DNA of 64,000 bases from Actinomycetota bacterium (GCA_018268465.1 JAFDWN010000002.1:283154-347153); one strand, 5' to 3'. Counted from the first letter of the stretch, positions 27,182 to 35,360 are shown. The notes: generated by a model from the letters alone, not told the origin. A program made the numbers and translations.

Positions 27182-28023
27182 CCACCACCTCATCTGAGGT
27201 CCGGGTCGGGCCGCGCCCCGGCATCCGTCGCACCTCCGTGACCTACCAGTCGTGGATCATGGTGAAACGCAACATGATCCACACCAAACGGACGCCCGAG
27301 ATGCTCAGCGACGTGACGGCGCAGCCCATCATGTTCGTGCTGCTGTTCGCGTTCGTCTTCGGTGCGTCGATCACCAACACCGGCGGGGCTTCCTACCGCG
27401 AGTTCCTGCTGCCGGGCATCCAGGCGCAGACCATCGTGTTCTCGGCGTTCGTGGTGGCCTCCGGTATCACCGCCGACATCGAGAAGGGCATCATCGACCG
27501 GTTCCGCTCGCTGCCGATCTCACGGTCGTCGGTGCTGATCGGCCGCAGCGTCGCCAGCCTCATCCACTCGTCGATCGGGGTGTTCGTCATGGCGCTGACG
27601 GGCCTGGCGATCGGCTGGCGCATCCGGGGTAGCGCCGCGGAGGCCGTGTTGGCCTTCGCCCTGGTGCTGGTGTTCGGGTTCGGCATGATCTGGTTCGGGA
27701 TTCTGGTCGGCTCGCTGATGCGCTCGGTCGAAGCGGTGAACGGGGTGATGTTCACCCTGCTGTTCCCGATGACGTTCCTGGCCAACACGTTCGTGCCGAC
27801 CGAGCCGATGCCGCGCTGGTTGCGCACGATCGCCGAGTGGAACCCGGTGTCCTCGCTGGCGCAGGCCATGCGGGAACTGTGGGGTAACGGTCCCCCGGCT
27901 CCGCCGTCCGCGGCGCTGCCGCTACATCACCCGGTGTTGTCGACGGTGGTGTGGTCGTTGATCCTCACCGCCGTGTTCGCGCCGTTCGCGTTGCGCGCCT
28001 ACAACCGCCGCACCGCGGACTGA
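27178..28023 (+). CDS. DrrB-type ABC-2 permease
   Basis: A 281-residue ABC-2 type permease with six helices and the family features MLSDVTAQPIMFVLLFAFVFG and FPMTFLANTFVPTEPMPRWL. Its ATG overlaps the stop of the DrrA-like gene, so a two-subunit exporter is made from one transcript. Function follows that of the ATPase partner. Confidence 0.9.
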   Translation: MTTTSSEVRVGPRPGIRRTSVTYQSWIMVKRNMIHTKRTPEMLSDVTAQPIMFVLLFAFVFGASITNTGGASYREFLLPGIQAQTIVFSAFVVASGITADIEKGIIDRFRSLPISRSSVLIGRSVASLIHSSIGVFVMALTGLAIGWRIRGSAAEAVLAFALVLVFGFGMIWFGILVGSLMRSVEAVNGVMFTLLFPMTFLANTFVPTEPMPRWLRTIAEWNPVSSLAQAMRELWGNGPPAPPSAALPLHHPVLSTVVWSLILTAVFAPFALRAYNRRTAD

Positions 28024-28050
28024 CGCCGGGGCGGCCCGGTCGGGGGTGGG

Positions 28051-29271
28051 CTACTCGTCCGATGCGGGTTTCGGCTCGGTCTTGGTGTCCGTGTCGGTGT
28101 CGGCGCCGCCCGCGGCCCCGGTGCCCTTCCTGACCCCGAATTCCCGCTTGACGCCGAGGTCCTTCGTGACACCGACCGTCACCCGGTCGGTGACCTTCTT
28201 GACCGTCTGCTCCACCTTCTTGACGGTGTCTTTGACGGGAGTGGCTCCGACGCGCTTCTTGGGCGGGGTGACCACGGCGGCGCCGCTGTCCGAGTCGTCA
28301 TCCGAGAGCGTGGTGACGGCGGGTGTCTGCACCGGCTCGAGATCTCCGATCACCCCCTCCGGGGCAGCTGGGTGCACGGCCTGCGAGACATCCTTGATGA
28401 CCGTGTCGACGGCGTCGACGACGGTGGTCCTCAGTTTCTCGATCGGCCGGACGGTGTCGAGGGTGAAGCTCCTCGGCGGGCCGGACAGGCTGGGTATCGA
28501 GTCGACCGGCGGGGAGCTCATGACGGCGGTGTCCGCTGCGACATCGGTGACGGCGGTGGCCGGTGGTTCGGCGGCCAGCGCCGTCGCGATCCCGAATTGC
28601 GCCGCTTCGATGCCGCCGATGATCGCGCCCGCGCCGTCGCCGAGCGAAACGAAGAAGTTCCGCGTTCCGTCCACGGCGGCGTCGACGATGTTGCCGAGGT
28701 CGAAGGTCAGGACGGCGGCGACGAAGTCCTGGGTGCCGTCGATCACGGCGACCACGACACCGTTTCCGGCGGTCAGGAAACCGTTGGCGACGTCGATGAC
28801 CGCTTGCGGCCAGGCGGCCTGCAGCGCTGTCTGGACCGCCAGGTACTTCTGGTTTCGCCAGATCGCCGAATCGAGCAGCGGCTGGCCGACCGCGACGACC
28901 GAATCGCGGACGGCTTCGGTGAAGGTCTCGAACGCGCCGACGAAATTGAGGTCGAACACCTGCTGGATGATCTCGATCGTCACTCCGGGGATCGCCAGCA
29001 GGGATTGGACCAACCCGACGCCGGACTGCGCGAAACCACCGAGGTAGACCACCCAGTTCTCGCCCCAGTTGCGGATCGACTGCCGTACGACCGGCAGCGT
29101 CAGGATGTAGGGGATCTCCAAAGCGCTGAGCTGGAATTGCGGCGCCGCGGCAACCGCCGGAACGTGCACGTTCACCGCCGGCGGTGTGGGCGTGATGGGC
29201 GCCATCGCCACCGCACCGGCGCCGACGAGCGCGACTCCCGCGGTCAACCACGGGCGAACCGAAGCCTCCAT
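28051..29271 (-). CDS. Secreted alanine/valine-rich mycobacterial protein
   Basis: A 406-residue protein with a signal-like N-terminus (RPWLTAGVALVGAGAVAMAPITPTPP), a helical region of about 200 residues (PYILTLPVVRQSIRNWGENW) and a low-complexity C-terminus rich in Asp, Lys, Thr and Val (VKDTVKKVEQTVKKVTDRV near residue 350). Proteins with this start are frequent in fast-growing mycobacteria and partly resemble regions of PE/PPE proteins, but no PE or PPE motif is seen here. ATG 29271 has AGGGGG eight bases upstream; TTG 29277 is in frame. Function unknown. Confidence 0.7.
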   Translation of the reverse strand: MEASVRPWLTAGVALVGAGAVAMAPITPTPPAVNVHVPAVAAAPQFQLSALEIPYILTLPVVRQSIRNWGENWVVYLGGFAQSGVGLVQSLLAIPGVTIEIIQQVFDLNFVGAFETFTEAVRDSVVAVGQPLLDSAIWRNQKYLAVQTALQAAWPQAVIDVANGFLTAGNGVVVAVIDGTQDFVAAVLTFDLGNIVDAAVDGTRNFFVSLGDGAGAIIGGIEAAQFGIATALAAEPPATAVTDVAADTAVMSSPPVDSIPSLSGPPRSFTLDTVRPIEKLRTTVVDAVDTVIKDVSQAVHPAAPEGVIGDLEPVQTPAVTTLSDDDSDSGAAVVTPPKKRVGATPVKDTVKKVEQTVKKVTDRVTVGVTKDLGVKREFGVRKGTGAAGGADTDTDTKTEPKPASDE

Positions 29272-29539
29272 GCGCAAACCCCCTGAATCCTGAGAACCAG
29301 CGAGAATCTATCCGAACCCCGGCCGCCGCGGCGGCCGTTTGCGGTGACTGGGCGACCTGTCCGCTCCCCGGAGAGATCAATACGCACCGCTGCCCCCTTG
29401 AACCGGCCTCGGCCCGCACCGACGGCAGGATCCTGTCAGCCGAGGTCCAGAAGATGGTTAGTTGCGCCGCCTACGGTGGATTTCGGGTCGGGGTCAGTCG
29501 AAGCGTCATCGCGTGTGATCGGCGCCGAGGAGAGTCACC

Positions 29540-30019
29540 ATGCACCTGAAGAGAATCGCCGCGGGGACGATGCTGGCCGCGGGCCTGACGTCGGCCGCGG
29601 TGCTGACGCCGGGGGTTGCCGCGGCCCAGCCGCCGGGGTGCCCACCGTTCGCACCGTGCCAGCAGCCCGGCGGGCCACCCCACGGCGGTCCCGGCGGGCC
29701 ACCGCACGGCGGTCCTGGCGGGCCGCTGCTCGACGGTCCGGGCGGGCCCCCGCACCAGGGTCCCGGCGGGCCGCCGCCCGGCAACTGGGGACCGCCCGAC
29801 CGGGCCGATTGGCGGGGCCATCCGCCCCCGTGGGGCGGCGGGCCCGCGCCGTGGGGGTTCGGTCCGCCCCCACCGCCGCCGCGGCTGGGCCCGCTGCCCG
29901 CACCGTGGGCGCCTCCCCCGCCGCCATTCGACTACTACGGTCAGCGGGTGGTCCCGATCTTCGATCCGGGCTTCAGCCAGTGGGGGTTCTGGTTCTTCGG
30001 AATCTGGATTCCGCTGTAG
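29540..30019 (+). CDS. Secreted Pro/Gly-rich repeat protein
   Basis: A 159-residue protein with a clear Sec signal peptide (cleavage after about residue 29, GVAAAQPPG). The mature part has five 8-residue GPGGPPHG-type repeats (residues 42-81), a proline-rich stretch, and an aromatic C-terminus (FDYYGQRVVPIFDPGFSQWG) ending in a hydrophobic segment. Strong AGGAGAG ribosome binding site before ATG 29540. It is probably a cell-envelope protein; function unknown. Only two cysteines (34 and 40) are present and could pair. Confidence 0.75.
   Translation: MHLKRIAAGTMLAAGLTSAAVLTPGVAAAQPPGCPPFAPCQQPGGPPHGGPGGPPHGGPGGPLLDGPGGPPHQGPGGPPPGNWGPPDRADWRGHPPPWGGGPAPWGFGPPPPPPRLGPLPAPWAPPPPPFDYYGQRVVPIFDPGFSQWGFWFFGIWIPL
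29663..29782 (+). repeat. 24-bp tandem repeats
   Basis: Five imperfect 24-bp units encode the 8-residue repeats GPGGPPHG or variants within the secreted Pro/Gly-rich protein. Divergence among units suggests old duplication and not recent slippage. Confidence 0.7.
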
Positions 30020-30107
30020 CGCAGTGGTATTGACCGGACAGCGACGTGCCACATCGCGCGATGCGGCCTGGCCGGCGCCAGCAATCCACTGCGCGTGCGG
30101 TTTTCGG

Positions 30108-30282
30108 TCAACCCGTCTCGGGTGTGCTGGCCAATGCGCCACACCGGACCGAAAGCGCCAGCAGCGTCCGGGGTTTCAGACCGCCGGCCACGAGCAGACC
30201 GCTGTACGGCGTCATCGCCCATGGCGCCGCCGAGTCCGGACCCCACGACGACGGCGTCCCAACGATTCTCGGCCACGGTCAC
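30108..30282 (-). pseudogene. Remnant of an FAD-dependent oxidoreductase gene
   Basis: GTG 30282 overlaps the stop of the preceding gene as GTGA and has AGGAG just upstream. It opens a frame whose first residues are TVAENRWDAVVVGSGLGG, the start of a Rossmann FAD-binding fold. After G-L-G-G the frame becomes unrelated. In the next frame the same DNA reads YSGLLVAGGLKPRTLLAL, S-V-R-C-G-A-L-A and a TGA at 30108, which looks like the C-terminal flavin-contact end of such an enzyme. The simplest reading is that an internal deletion of most of the gene, with a frameshift, left both ends joined. The gene was once the third of the leftward operon with the two tandem membrane proteins. Certainty is moderate, because the C-terminal match rests on pattern only. 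Confidence 0.5.
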
Positions 30283-31271
30283 ACTCCTCGCTCGTCGCGC
30301 TGGCGGCTGTCGGCGGAGTCGGCACCGTCGGCGGCCGCCGTGTCAGGGGTGCTCGCCACCAGCAGCCAGACCAGGGTGGCCAGTCCGGTGAAGACACCCT
30401 GGACCGACAGCAGGAACGCGACGTACTCATGCCAGCCGGACAGCACGTCGCCGCAACCCTGGCCGTCCCACGGCAGGGTCGAGAGCGCGAGCACCAGACC
30501 CGCCGCCATCACCGTCACGGTGGCCGCCGTCGCGGCGCGCTGCCCGGCGTCGGTCAGGGTGCGGCGGAAGTAGTTGAATTCGATGCCCAACGTCAGCAGG
30601 AGCACCGGTAGGACGCCGACGACCTGGTGGAAGAACGTCGGGCTGATGGCGCCCTCACACAGCTGCGCCAGCAGCGCCATCTGCTCGGGCACCGGCATGT
30701 CGGCGACCTGCGCGGCCGTCTCCGGGTCCAGTGTGCGCATCGTGTCGACGTCGAATACGTCGACGAAAGCGCTTGCGGCCAGGTAGCAGATCCAGGTGCC
30801 GAACACCAGCGGCACGATCGCGCGCACCCGCACCCAATCCGTCGGCAAGGCCACCCGCCGGGCGGTGCTCAACAAGGTCAGCGGGTCGGCGTTGAGTGAG
30901 GCCGCCATGGTGAACCCCAGCGCGGCGGCGTAGACGCTCGAGGTGAGCAGGTCGGCCTGGATCGACTGCTCGGAGAACAGCCGCGCGACGTCGATCAGCA
31001 GGAGGATGGCGACGCCGGTGGACCACCAGCCCCACAGGCGGGGGACGGTGCCCTCGGCGCGACTGATGGCGCGTTTCATCAGACCGACCAGGCCGAGCAC
31101 CGCGGCGTCGACGACGATGACGGCGATCCGCCACCCCGTGTGCTCACCGAGGCCGACGACGGGATACACCCCGGCGATCAGCTGCTCGCTGTAGGAGAAC
31201 ACGAAGACCATCACGAAGATGACCCCGAACACCGTGCGGTCGGCGCGCGGCGGCGCGACAGGCTCAGACAT
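30279..31271 (-). CDS. Multi-helix membrane protein, second tandem paralogue
   Basis: A 330-residue integral membrane protein with about eight helices. It shares with its upstream neighbour the order FVFSYSEQL, ASLNADPLTLL, RVALPTDWVRVRAIVPL, VDTMRTLDPET, PEQMALLAQLCEGAISP, TLGIEFNYFRRTL and LPWDGQGCG, so the pair arose by duplication. A conserved C...CEG...C set of cysteines and acidic residues lies in the loops. Start ATG 31271 overlaps the end of the upstream gene by eight bases. I do not recognise the family. The following gene is a decayed FAD oxidoreductase, suggesting a lost redox partner. Confidence 0.75.
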   Translation of the reverse strand: MSEPVAPPRADRTVFGVIFVMVFVFSYSEQLIAGVYPVVGLGEHTGWRIAVIVVDAAVLGLVGLMKRAISRAEGTVPRLWGWWSTGVAILLLIDVARLFSEQSIQADLLTSSVYAAALGFTMAASLNADPLTLLSTARRVALPTDWVRVRAIVPLVFGTWICYLAASAFVDVFDVDTMRTLDPETAAQVADMPVPEQMALLAQLCEGAISPTFFHQVVGVLPVLLLTLGIEFNYFRRTLTDAGQRAATAATVTVMAAGLVLALSTLPWDGQGCGDVLSGWHEYVAFLLSVQGVFTGLATLVWLLVASTPDTAAADGADSADSRQRDERGV

Positions 31272-32253
31272 CGTTGGCTCCAACGGTGATTCGGAGATCG
31301 GTGGCACTGGTCACGAGAAGCCAGATGAGTGTGGCCAGGCCGGTGACGACACCCTGGATGGATACGACGAAGGTCAGATACTCGTGCCAGTACCCCAGGA
31401 CGCCGCCGCAGCCCGAGCCGGCCCACGGGAGCGTGGACAGCGCCAGCGCCAGGCCGACGGACATGACCGTCACCGTCGCCGCCGCCGCGGCCCGCTGTGC
31501 TGGTTCGGCCAATGCGCGCCGGAAGAAGTTGAACTCCACGCCGAGGGTGAGCAGCAACAGCGGGATGACGGCCACCACCTGCTGGAAGTACGCCGGGCTG
31601 ACCGCCCCTTCGCACAGGGTCGCCCAGGCTCCGAGTTGTTCGGGCAACGGCATCGCCGCGACCTCGGCCTGCATCTCCGGGTCGAGGACACGGACGGTGT
31701 CGAGGTCGAAGAAGTCGTCGAATGCGGTGGCGGCCACATAACACGCGAATGTGCCCACCATCAGCGGGACGGTGGCCCGCATCCGCGCCCAGTCCCGCGG
31801 CATGGCGACCCGACGGTCCCGGCTGAACAACGTCAGCGGATCGGCGTTGAGCGAGACCGCCATCAGGATCCCCATCAGGATGGCGAACGCGACGGCCGAC
31901 GACAGATCGATCCACAGCGAATGGTCTTCCGGCAGAAGACATAACGTCACATCGAGGATGACGACGATGGCGAACGCACTCCACCACCACCGCCACAGCC
32001 GCGGCGGATCGCCGTCCGCGCGGGCGATGAACAGTTTCAGCCTGCCGACCACCGCCAGCACCGCGACGTCGAGTCCGACCAGCCCGATGATCCAGCCCGC
32101 GAGGTGGTCGTTGCCTGTCACCTCCAGGACGGAGAACACGATGTCCTCGCTGTAGGAGAACACGAACAGCAGCAGGAACACCACCGCGAGCACGGCGCGA
32201 TCGCGCCGGTGCAGGGTGAGCACGGCGCGGTGATCGGCATCTACTTCGGACAT
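31264..32253 (-). CDS. Multi-helix membrane protein, first tandem paralogue
   Basis: A 329-residue integral membrane protein with about eight helices, paralogous to the next gene: FVFSYSEDI, VSLNADPLTLF, RVAMPRDWARMRATVPL, LDTVRVLDPEM, PEQLGAWATLCEGAVSP, TLGVEFNFFRRAL and LPWAGSGCG align without large gaps. ATG 32253 has GGGGG eight bases upstream; the longer reading from 32319 has no support. Family and function not recognised. The conserved DPE, CEG and WxGxGCG loop motifs are candidates for a binding site at the membrane surface. Confidence 0.75.
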   Translation of the reverse strand: MSEVDADHRAVLTLHRRDRAVLAVVFLLLFVFSYSEDIVFSVLEVTGNDHLAGWIIGLVGLDVAVLAVVGRLKLFIARADGDPPRLWRWWWSAFAIVVILDVTLCLLPEDHSLWIDLSSAVAFAILMGILMAVSLNADPLTLFSRDRRVAMPRDWARMRATVPLMVGTFACYVAATAFDDFFDLDTVRVLDPEMQAEVAAMPLPEQLGAWATLCEGAVSPAYFQQVVAVIPLLLLTLGVEFNFFRRALAEPAQRAAAAATVTVMSVGLALALSTLPWAGSGCGGVLGYWHEYLTFVVSIQGVVTGLATLIWLLVTSATDLRITVGANDV

Positions 32254-32362
32254 CACCGAACCCCCATGCAGACGGTGTGGGCTCACATTAGCGGCAAATT
32301 CCGCCGGTGGACGGGTCACTGACCATCGGGGAGGCGGCCGCCGGAACGCGCCCGCCGGGTAC

Positions 32363-32851
32363 TCAGTCGGCGGTGTGGACGATCAGGACATCGACCTTGG
32401 CTCGCCGGGCGATATTGGCGGGGACCGAACCCAGCAGTCGCCCCGCGACCGTCTCCAGACCGACGTCTCCGACGACCAGCAGATCCGCGTGGATCTCTTC
32501 GGCCAGATGGAGCAGCGCGTTGACCGGTGCCCCCTCGATGGCACGCTCCTCGATGTGCTGGGCGCCGGCGGCGTGTGCCCGTTCGCGGGCGTCCCGCAGG
32601 ATCTCGTAGGTGGGTGCGCTGCCGTGCATCCGGTAGCCCTCGCTGCCGAGGGTGTCGGCGGCGCGGGTGTCCGACACCCGGTCGGGCGACGGGGGCCGTG
32701 ACCACCCGCCCTTTTCGGCGGTGGGCAGATGCGCGCTGGCGATGATCAGTTTCGCCTTGTCCATGGCCGCGATCACGGCGGCGCGGTCCACCGCGCGCAT
32801 GGACGAGGCGGAACCGTCGGTTCCGACGACGACTGTCGTGTAGCCGCCCAT
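32363..32851 (-). CDS. Universal stress protein, TB15.3 (Rv1636) type
   Basis: A 162-residue UspA-fold protein. The sequence follows TB15.3 of M. tuberculosis closely: YTTVVVGTDGSASSMRAVDRAA at the start, PTYEILRDARERAHAAGA in the middle, and the nucleotide loop GDVGLETVAGRLLGSVPAN (G-x2-G-x9-G-S) near the end. Rv1636 is known to bind cAMP and ATP. This copy is about 16 residues longer, with an insert KGGWSRPPSPDRVSD near residue 48. ATG 32851 has GGGAG eight bases upstream. It likely acts in the cytoplasm as a nucleotide-buffering stress protein. Confidence 0.9.
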   Translation of the reverse strand: MGGYTTVVVGTDGSASSMRAVDRAAVIAAMDKAKLIIASAHLPTAEKGGWSRPPSPDRVSDTRAADTLGSEGYRMHGSAPTYEILRDARERAHAAGAQHIEERAIEGAPVNALLHLAEEIHADLLVVGDVGLETVAGRLLGSVPANIARRAKVDVLIVHTAD

Positions 32852-32960
32852 ATCGACTCCCAACCGGACGGATGCGAAGAGAACACGACCTTAGCGTGCG
32901 CCGGCCGCCGCCGGGAATGGATTGGCGGCCTGCCGCGGTGTGGGGGTCGCCGCACCCGCG

Positions 32961-33009
32961 GGACTGACACCGGCAGGCCGCCCGCTCACCGGCCTGCCGG
33001 TGTCAGTCC
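32961..33009 (-). terminator. Perfect 19-bp hairpin after the nitrile hydratase operon
   Basis: GGACTGACACCGGCAGGCC (32961-32979) and its exact complement (32991-33009) enclose an 11-base loop. The right arm contains the stop codon of the activator gene (33003-33005), so the stem begins inside the coding end. No T run follows. It should terminate the leftward operon. Confidence 0.75.
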
Positions 33010-33296
33010 TCGTGGCCGTCGTCGTTGAGCTTCGGCGGTGCGGTCAGTAACCGGTTGTCGTCGATCACCTTCTCCAGCGCGGCAACCCAGTGGTCGTAGT
33101 ACTGCCAGTCGCCGCGGGTGCCCTCGGGTGCGCTCTCCCACTCGCCGATCGTCGCGATCAGGCTCTGCTGGAAATCGCTCCAGGGGTAGTGGCCGAATTC
33201 GGACAGCGCCAGCGCCAGGCCGAATGCCCGCCGCTGCCAATCGTGTTCGAACTGCGGGGCGGCCTGGTCGGTGGTGCAGGTGTCATGCAGTTTCAT
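33003..33296 (-). CDS. Nitrile hydratase activator/accessory protein
   Basis: A 97-residue protein matching the small nitrile hydratase activators (NhlE/P14K-like) that help load cobalt and oxidise the active-site cysteines of the alpha subunit. Typical segments are EHDWQRRAFGLALALSEFGHYPWSDFQQSLI near residues 17-47 and YYDHWVAALEKVI near residue 66; both also echo the beta subunit, from which the family derives. ATG 33296 overlaps the alpha-subunit stop as ATGA. The long open frame to 34286 is otherwise an out-of-frame reading of the alpha and beta genes. The stop lies inside a terminator stem. Confidence 0.88.
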   Translation of the reverse strand: MKLHDTCTTDQAAPQFEHDWQRRAFGLALALSEFGHYPWSDFQQSLIATIGEWESAPEGTRGDWQYYDHWVAALEKVIDDNRLLTAPPKLNDDGHED

Positions 33297-33913
33297 GAGG
33301 CGGGTCCGGCCAGTGCGACGCCCATCATCGATTCCGTCGTGACCAGGTCCATCAACATCTCGTCGGTGAAATCCTGGGTGCCCGAAGGGCGTTCGGGGAT
33401 CACGAACCAGCGAGAGTGTCCGCTGCTGTCCCACACCTTGATCTCGGTGTCCTCGGGCAGGTCCACCCCGACCTCGGCGAGCACCTTGCGGGGCTCGCGG
33501 GCGGCGCGGGCCCGGAAGACTGGGTCCTTGTACCAGTACGGCGGGAGCCCCAGTACCGGCCACGGAAAGCAGGAGCACAGCGTGCAGATGATCAGATTGT
33601 GCACGCCGGGCGTGTTCGCGACGGCCTGCAGGTGTTCTCCTTCGGCGCCGGCCATTCCTTCGGGCAGGTCGAGCTCGGCGATCGCGGCGGGTGTGTCCCC
33701 GACCACGCGGGCGGCGAAGCCGGGATCCGTCCACGCTTTGACGACGATCTTCTTGCCGTTCAGCGGCGTCATCTCGGATTCGAAATAGGCCAGCACCTTG
33801 TCGACGGTCTGATCGTTGATCACCCCCTTGGAGATCAGAAGTGATTCCAGCGCAAGGACTTTCGCTTCGCTGGATGCTTCCCGGTCCTCGGGGTAGCCGA
33901 ACTGACCGCTCAT
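33293..33913 (-). CDS. Nitrile hydratase alpha subunit, cobalt type
   Basis: A 206-residue subunit that hydrates nitriles to amides. The metal site C-T-L-C-S-C is at residues 110-115 (cysteines 110, 113, 115); threonine at the second position is the mark of cobalt enzymes, where iron enzymes have serine. PWPVLGLPPYWYKDP follows as in all alpha subunits. The residue after the claw is Phe where Tyr (Co) or Thr (Fe) is usual. ATG 33913 shares its A with the beta-subunit stop (TGATG), with GGAGGG six bases upstream. The gene order beta-alpha-activator is that of cobalt-type operons such as nhlBAE of Rhodococcus. Confidence 0.93.
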   Translation of the reverse strand: MSGQFGYPEDREASSEAKVLALESLLISKGVINDQTVDKVLAYFESEMTPLNGKKIVVKAWTDPGFAARVVGDTPAAIAELDLPEGMAGAEGEHLQAVANTPGVHNLIICTLCSCFPWPVLGLPPYWYKDPVFRARAAREPRKVLAEVGVDLPEDTEIKVWDSSGHSRWFVIPERPSGTQDFTDEMLMDLVTTESMMGVALAGPAS

Positions 33914-34647
33914 CACACTCCCTCCAGATAGGCCTCGAACAATTCGGCGTAGAACATCTGCCTACCGGGTTCGGCCCGCTCGCCGAACAATTCGGACGGT
34001 TCGAACGCGACGATGTACACCGGCATCGGCGCGCCGATACCGTCGCCGGTCTCGACGAAGTACCCGTAGTCACCTTCGAAGATGCGCTCGACGACGCCCG
34101 TCTTCCCGCGCAGATGGCCGGGAAGGCGCGTGTGGTCGGCCGCGGGCACGTCGGTGATCCGGACGCGGTCACCGACGGCGAACCGCGGATGCGCCACATC
34201 GCGCCTGGGCGAATCACCCTCCCGCAGGTAACGCACCACCTGATCGTCGATCGCCGGTTGCTGATCCGTCGACGCGGGTGCCCCACCGGATGTCAATTCG
34301 CTCTGCCGGGACGCGAGCTCATCGGCGGTGACATAACCCTGGTCGATGAAGAACTGCGTGATACCCCCGAGCCACTTCTCGTAATAGCGGAACTTGAAGT
34401 AGTCGAACGGGTTCATCGCCTCGGCGCCCGTACGCAGACTCGCCCAGGTCCACTCGTCGTGGAAGCTGGTGGGCACGTCGTCGATCGGGTACTGCGGGAC
34501 GGCCGAACTCAGATGGTTGGACAGCGCCATCATCGCGACGTGGATTCCGAATATCCGCTTTTCCCAATCCTCGACGAAGACCCGCTTCTCGAGTTCGATC
34601 GGCTCGGGCAGCCCCTCCAACCCACCGAGGTAATGCTGCAGCTTCAT
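33913..34647 (-). CDS. Nitrile hydratase beta subunit
   Basis: A 244-residue subunit that completes the nitrile hydratase heterodimer. The N-terminal helical part (EDWEKRIFGIHVAMMALSNH and EWTWASLRTGAEAMNPFDYFKFRYYEKWL) and the C-terminal SH3-like barrel (FAVGDRVRI, LPGHLRGKTGVVERI, PMPVYIVAFEPSELFGE) are standard. It is the first gene of the operon and is translationally coupled to alpha. AGGGAG stands 12 bases before ATG 34647. No amidase gene, the usual next step in nitrile use, lies in the window. Confidence 0.93.
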   Translation of the reverse strand: MKLQHYLGGLEGLPEPIELEKRVFVEDWEKRIFGIHVAMMALSNHLSSAVPQYPIDDVPTSFHDEWTWASLRTGAEAMNPFDYFKFRYYEKWLGGITQFFIDQGYVTADELASRQSELTSGGAPASTDQQPAIDDQVVRYLREGDSPRRDVAHPRFAVGDRVRITDVPAADHTRLPGHLRGKTGVVERIFEGDYGYFVETGDGIGAPMPVYIVAFEPSELFGERAEPGRQMFYAELFEAYLEGV

Positions 34648-34809
34648 CAGGCCGGGCTCCCTTCGACACGCTGGCCGGGTGTGATGGGGAGAGGTTCGCG
34701 CGGTAATGCTACGCGCGTATTACGAGGCGTTTTCAGGCCGCGACGAGACAGGACACCAAGTGCGCAATTCGGGACACCCCAACCTGTGGGCCCTAACAGC
34801 AGCGGCCCC

Positions 34810-34815
34810 TAAGAT
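34810..34815 (+). promoter_or_regulatory. -10 box before the secreted protein at 34900
   Basis: TAAGAT fits the mycobacterial -10 consensus TANNNT and would start transcription near 34822, about 78 bases before the ATG at 34900. No clear -35 box is seen. Confidence 0.35.
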
Positions 34816-34899
34816 GGGTTCGGCATTCGTGGCTGGTAGGCGACCCGCGCGTCGGTGGTCCCTGCAGCCCGTCGACTTGAGTGAAAGCGGTGACCACCA

Positions 34900-35289
34900 A
34901 TGGGAGCGACGTTCCTCTCGGCTCGACGACTGATCGTCGCCGGTGCGTTCGCGGCCGCGGCCGCGGCGGCGCCGACCATCGCTGCGGTCGCCGTGACGCC
35001 TGCCGTACCCGCCCAGCTCGCCGATTGCCCTGCGGGTGAGGAGGGTGACATCTACACCACGACCTGTGTGCCGATGCTCGTCCCGAACTCCCCCGCGGCC
35101 GCGACGCCTCCGGCACCGGTCGACGTGACGGTCCCGTCGAACACCCCGTGCCCGCCGGGGGTCACCGGTGGTGAGTGCGCCAGCTCGGCCGAAGGGCAGG
35201 TGAGCGCGCCCGCGCCGCAGATGCCCGGTCAGGTCCAGCCGGGTCAGCCCGAGGAGGAGCTCCAGCAGATCGACACCCCCGACTACTGA
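34900..35289 (+). CDS. Secreted Pro-rich small protein
   Basis: A 129-residue protein with a Sec-type signal (ARRLIVAGAFAAAAAAAPTIAAVAV, cleavage about residue 38). The mature part has four cysteines (in ADCPAGEEGDIYTTTCVP, NTPCPPG and GGECASS) likely forming two disulfides, and a Pro/Gln-rich tail (MPGQVQPGQPEEELQQ). Proteins of this pattern are common in mycobacteria; function unknown. It is divergent from the nitrile hydratase operon and converges on the hydrolase gene. Confidence 0.7.
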   Translation: MGATFLSARRLIVAGAFAAAAAAAPTIAAVAVTPAVPAQLADCPAGEEGDIYTTTCVPMLVPNSPAAATPPAPVDVTVPSNTPCPPGVTGGECASSAEGQVSAPAPQMPGQVQPGQPEEELQQIDTPDY

Positions 35290-35360
35290 GGTCGGGCCGG
35301 TGCCCTGGGGATGGCCGATGAGCGCCGTCCCCGAACGGGACTGGTATGCGACTCAGGCCA

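Noticed and set aside
28051-29271. PE/PPE family assignment for the secreted Ala/Val-rich protein
   Set aside because: No PE or PPE motif near the N-terminus; it has a signal-like segment instead.
33003-34286. A single 427-residue open frame over the nitrile hydratase genes
   Set aside because: Only its last 97 residues (the activator) are gene-like; the rest is an out-of-frame reading of alpha and beta genes, which have strong motifs and coupled starts.
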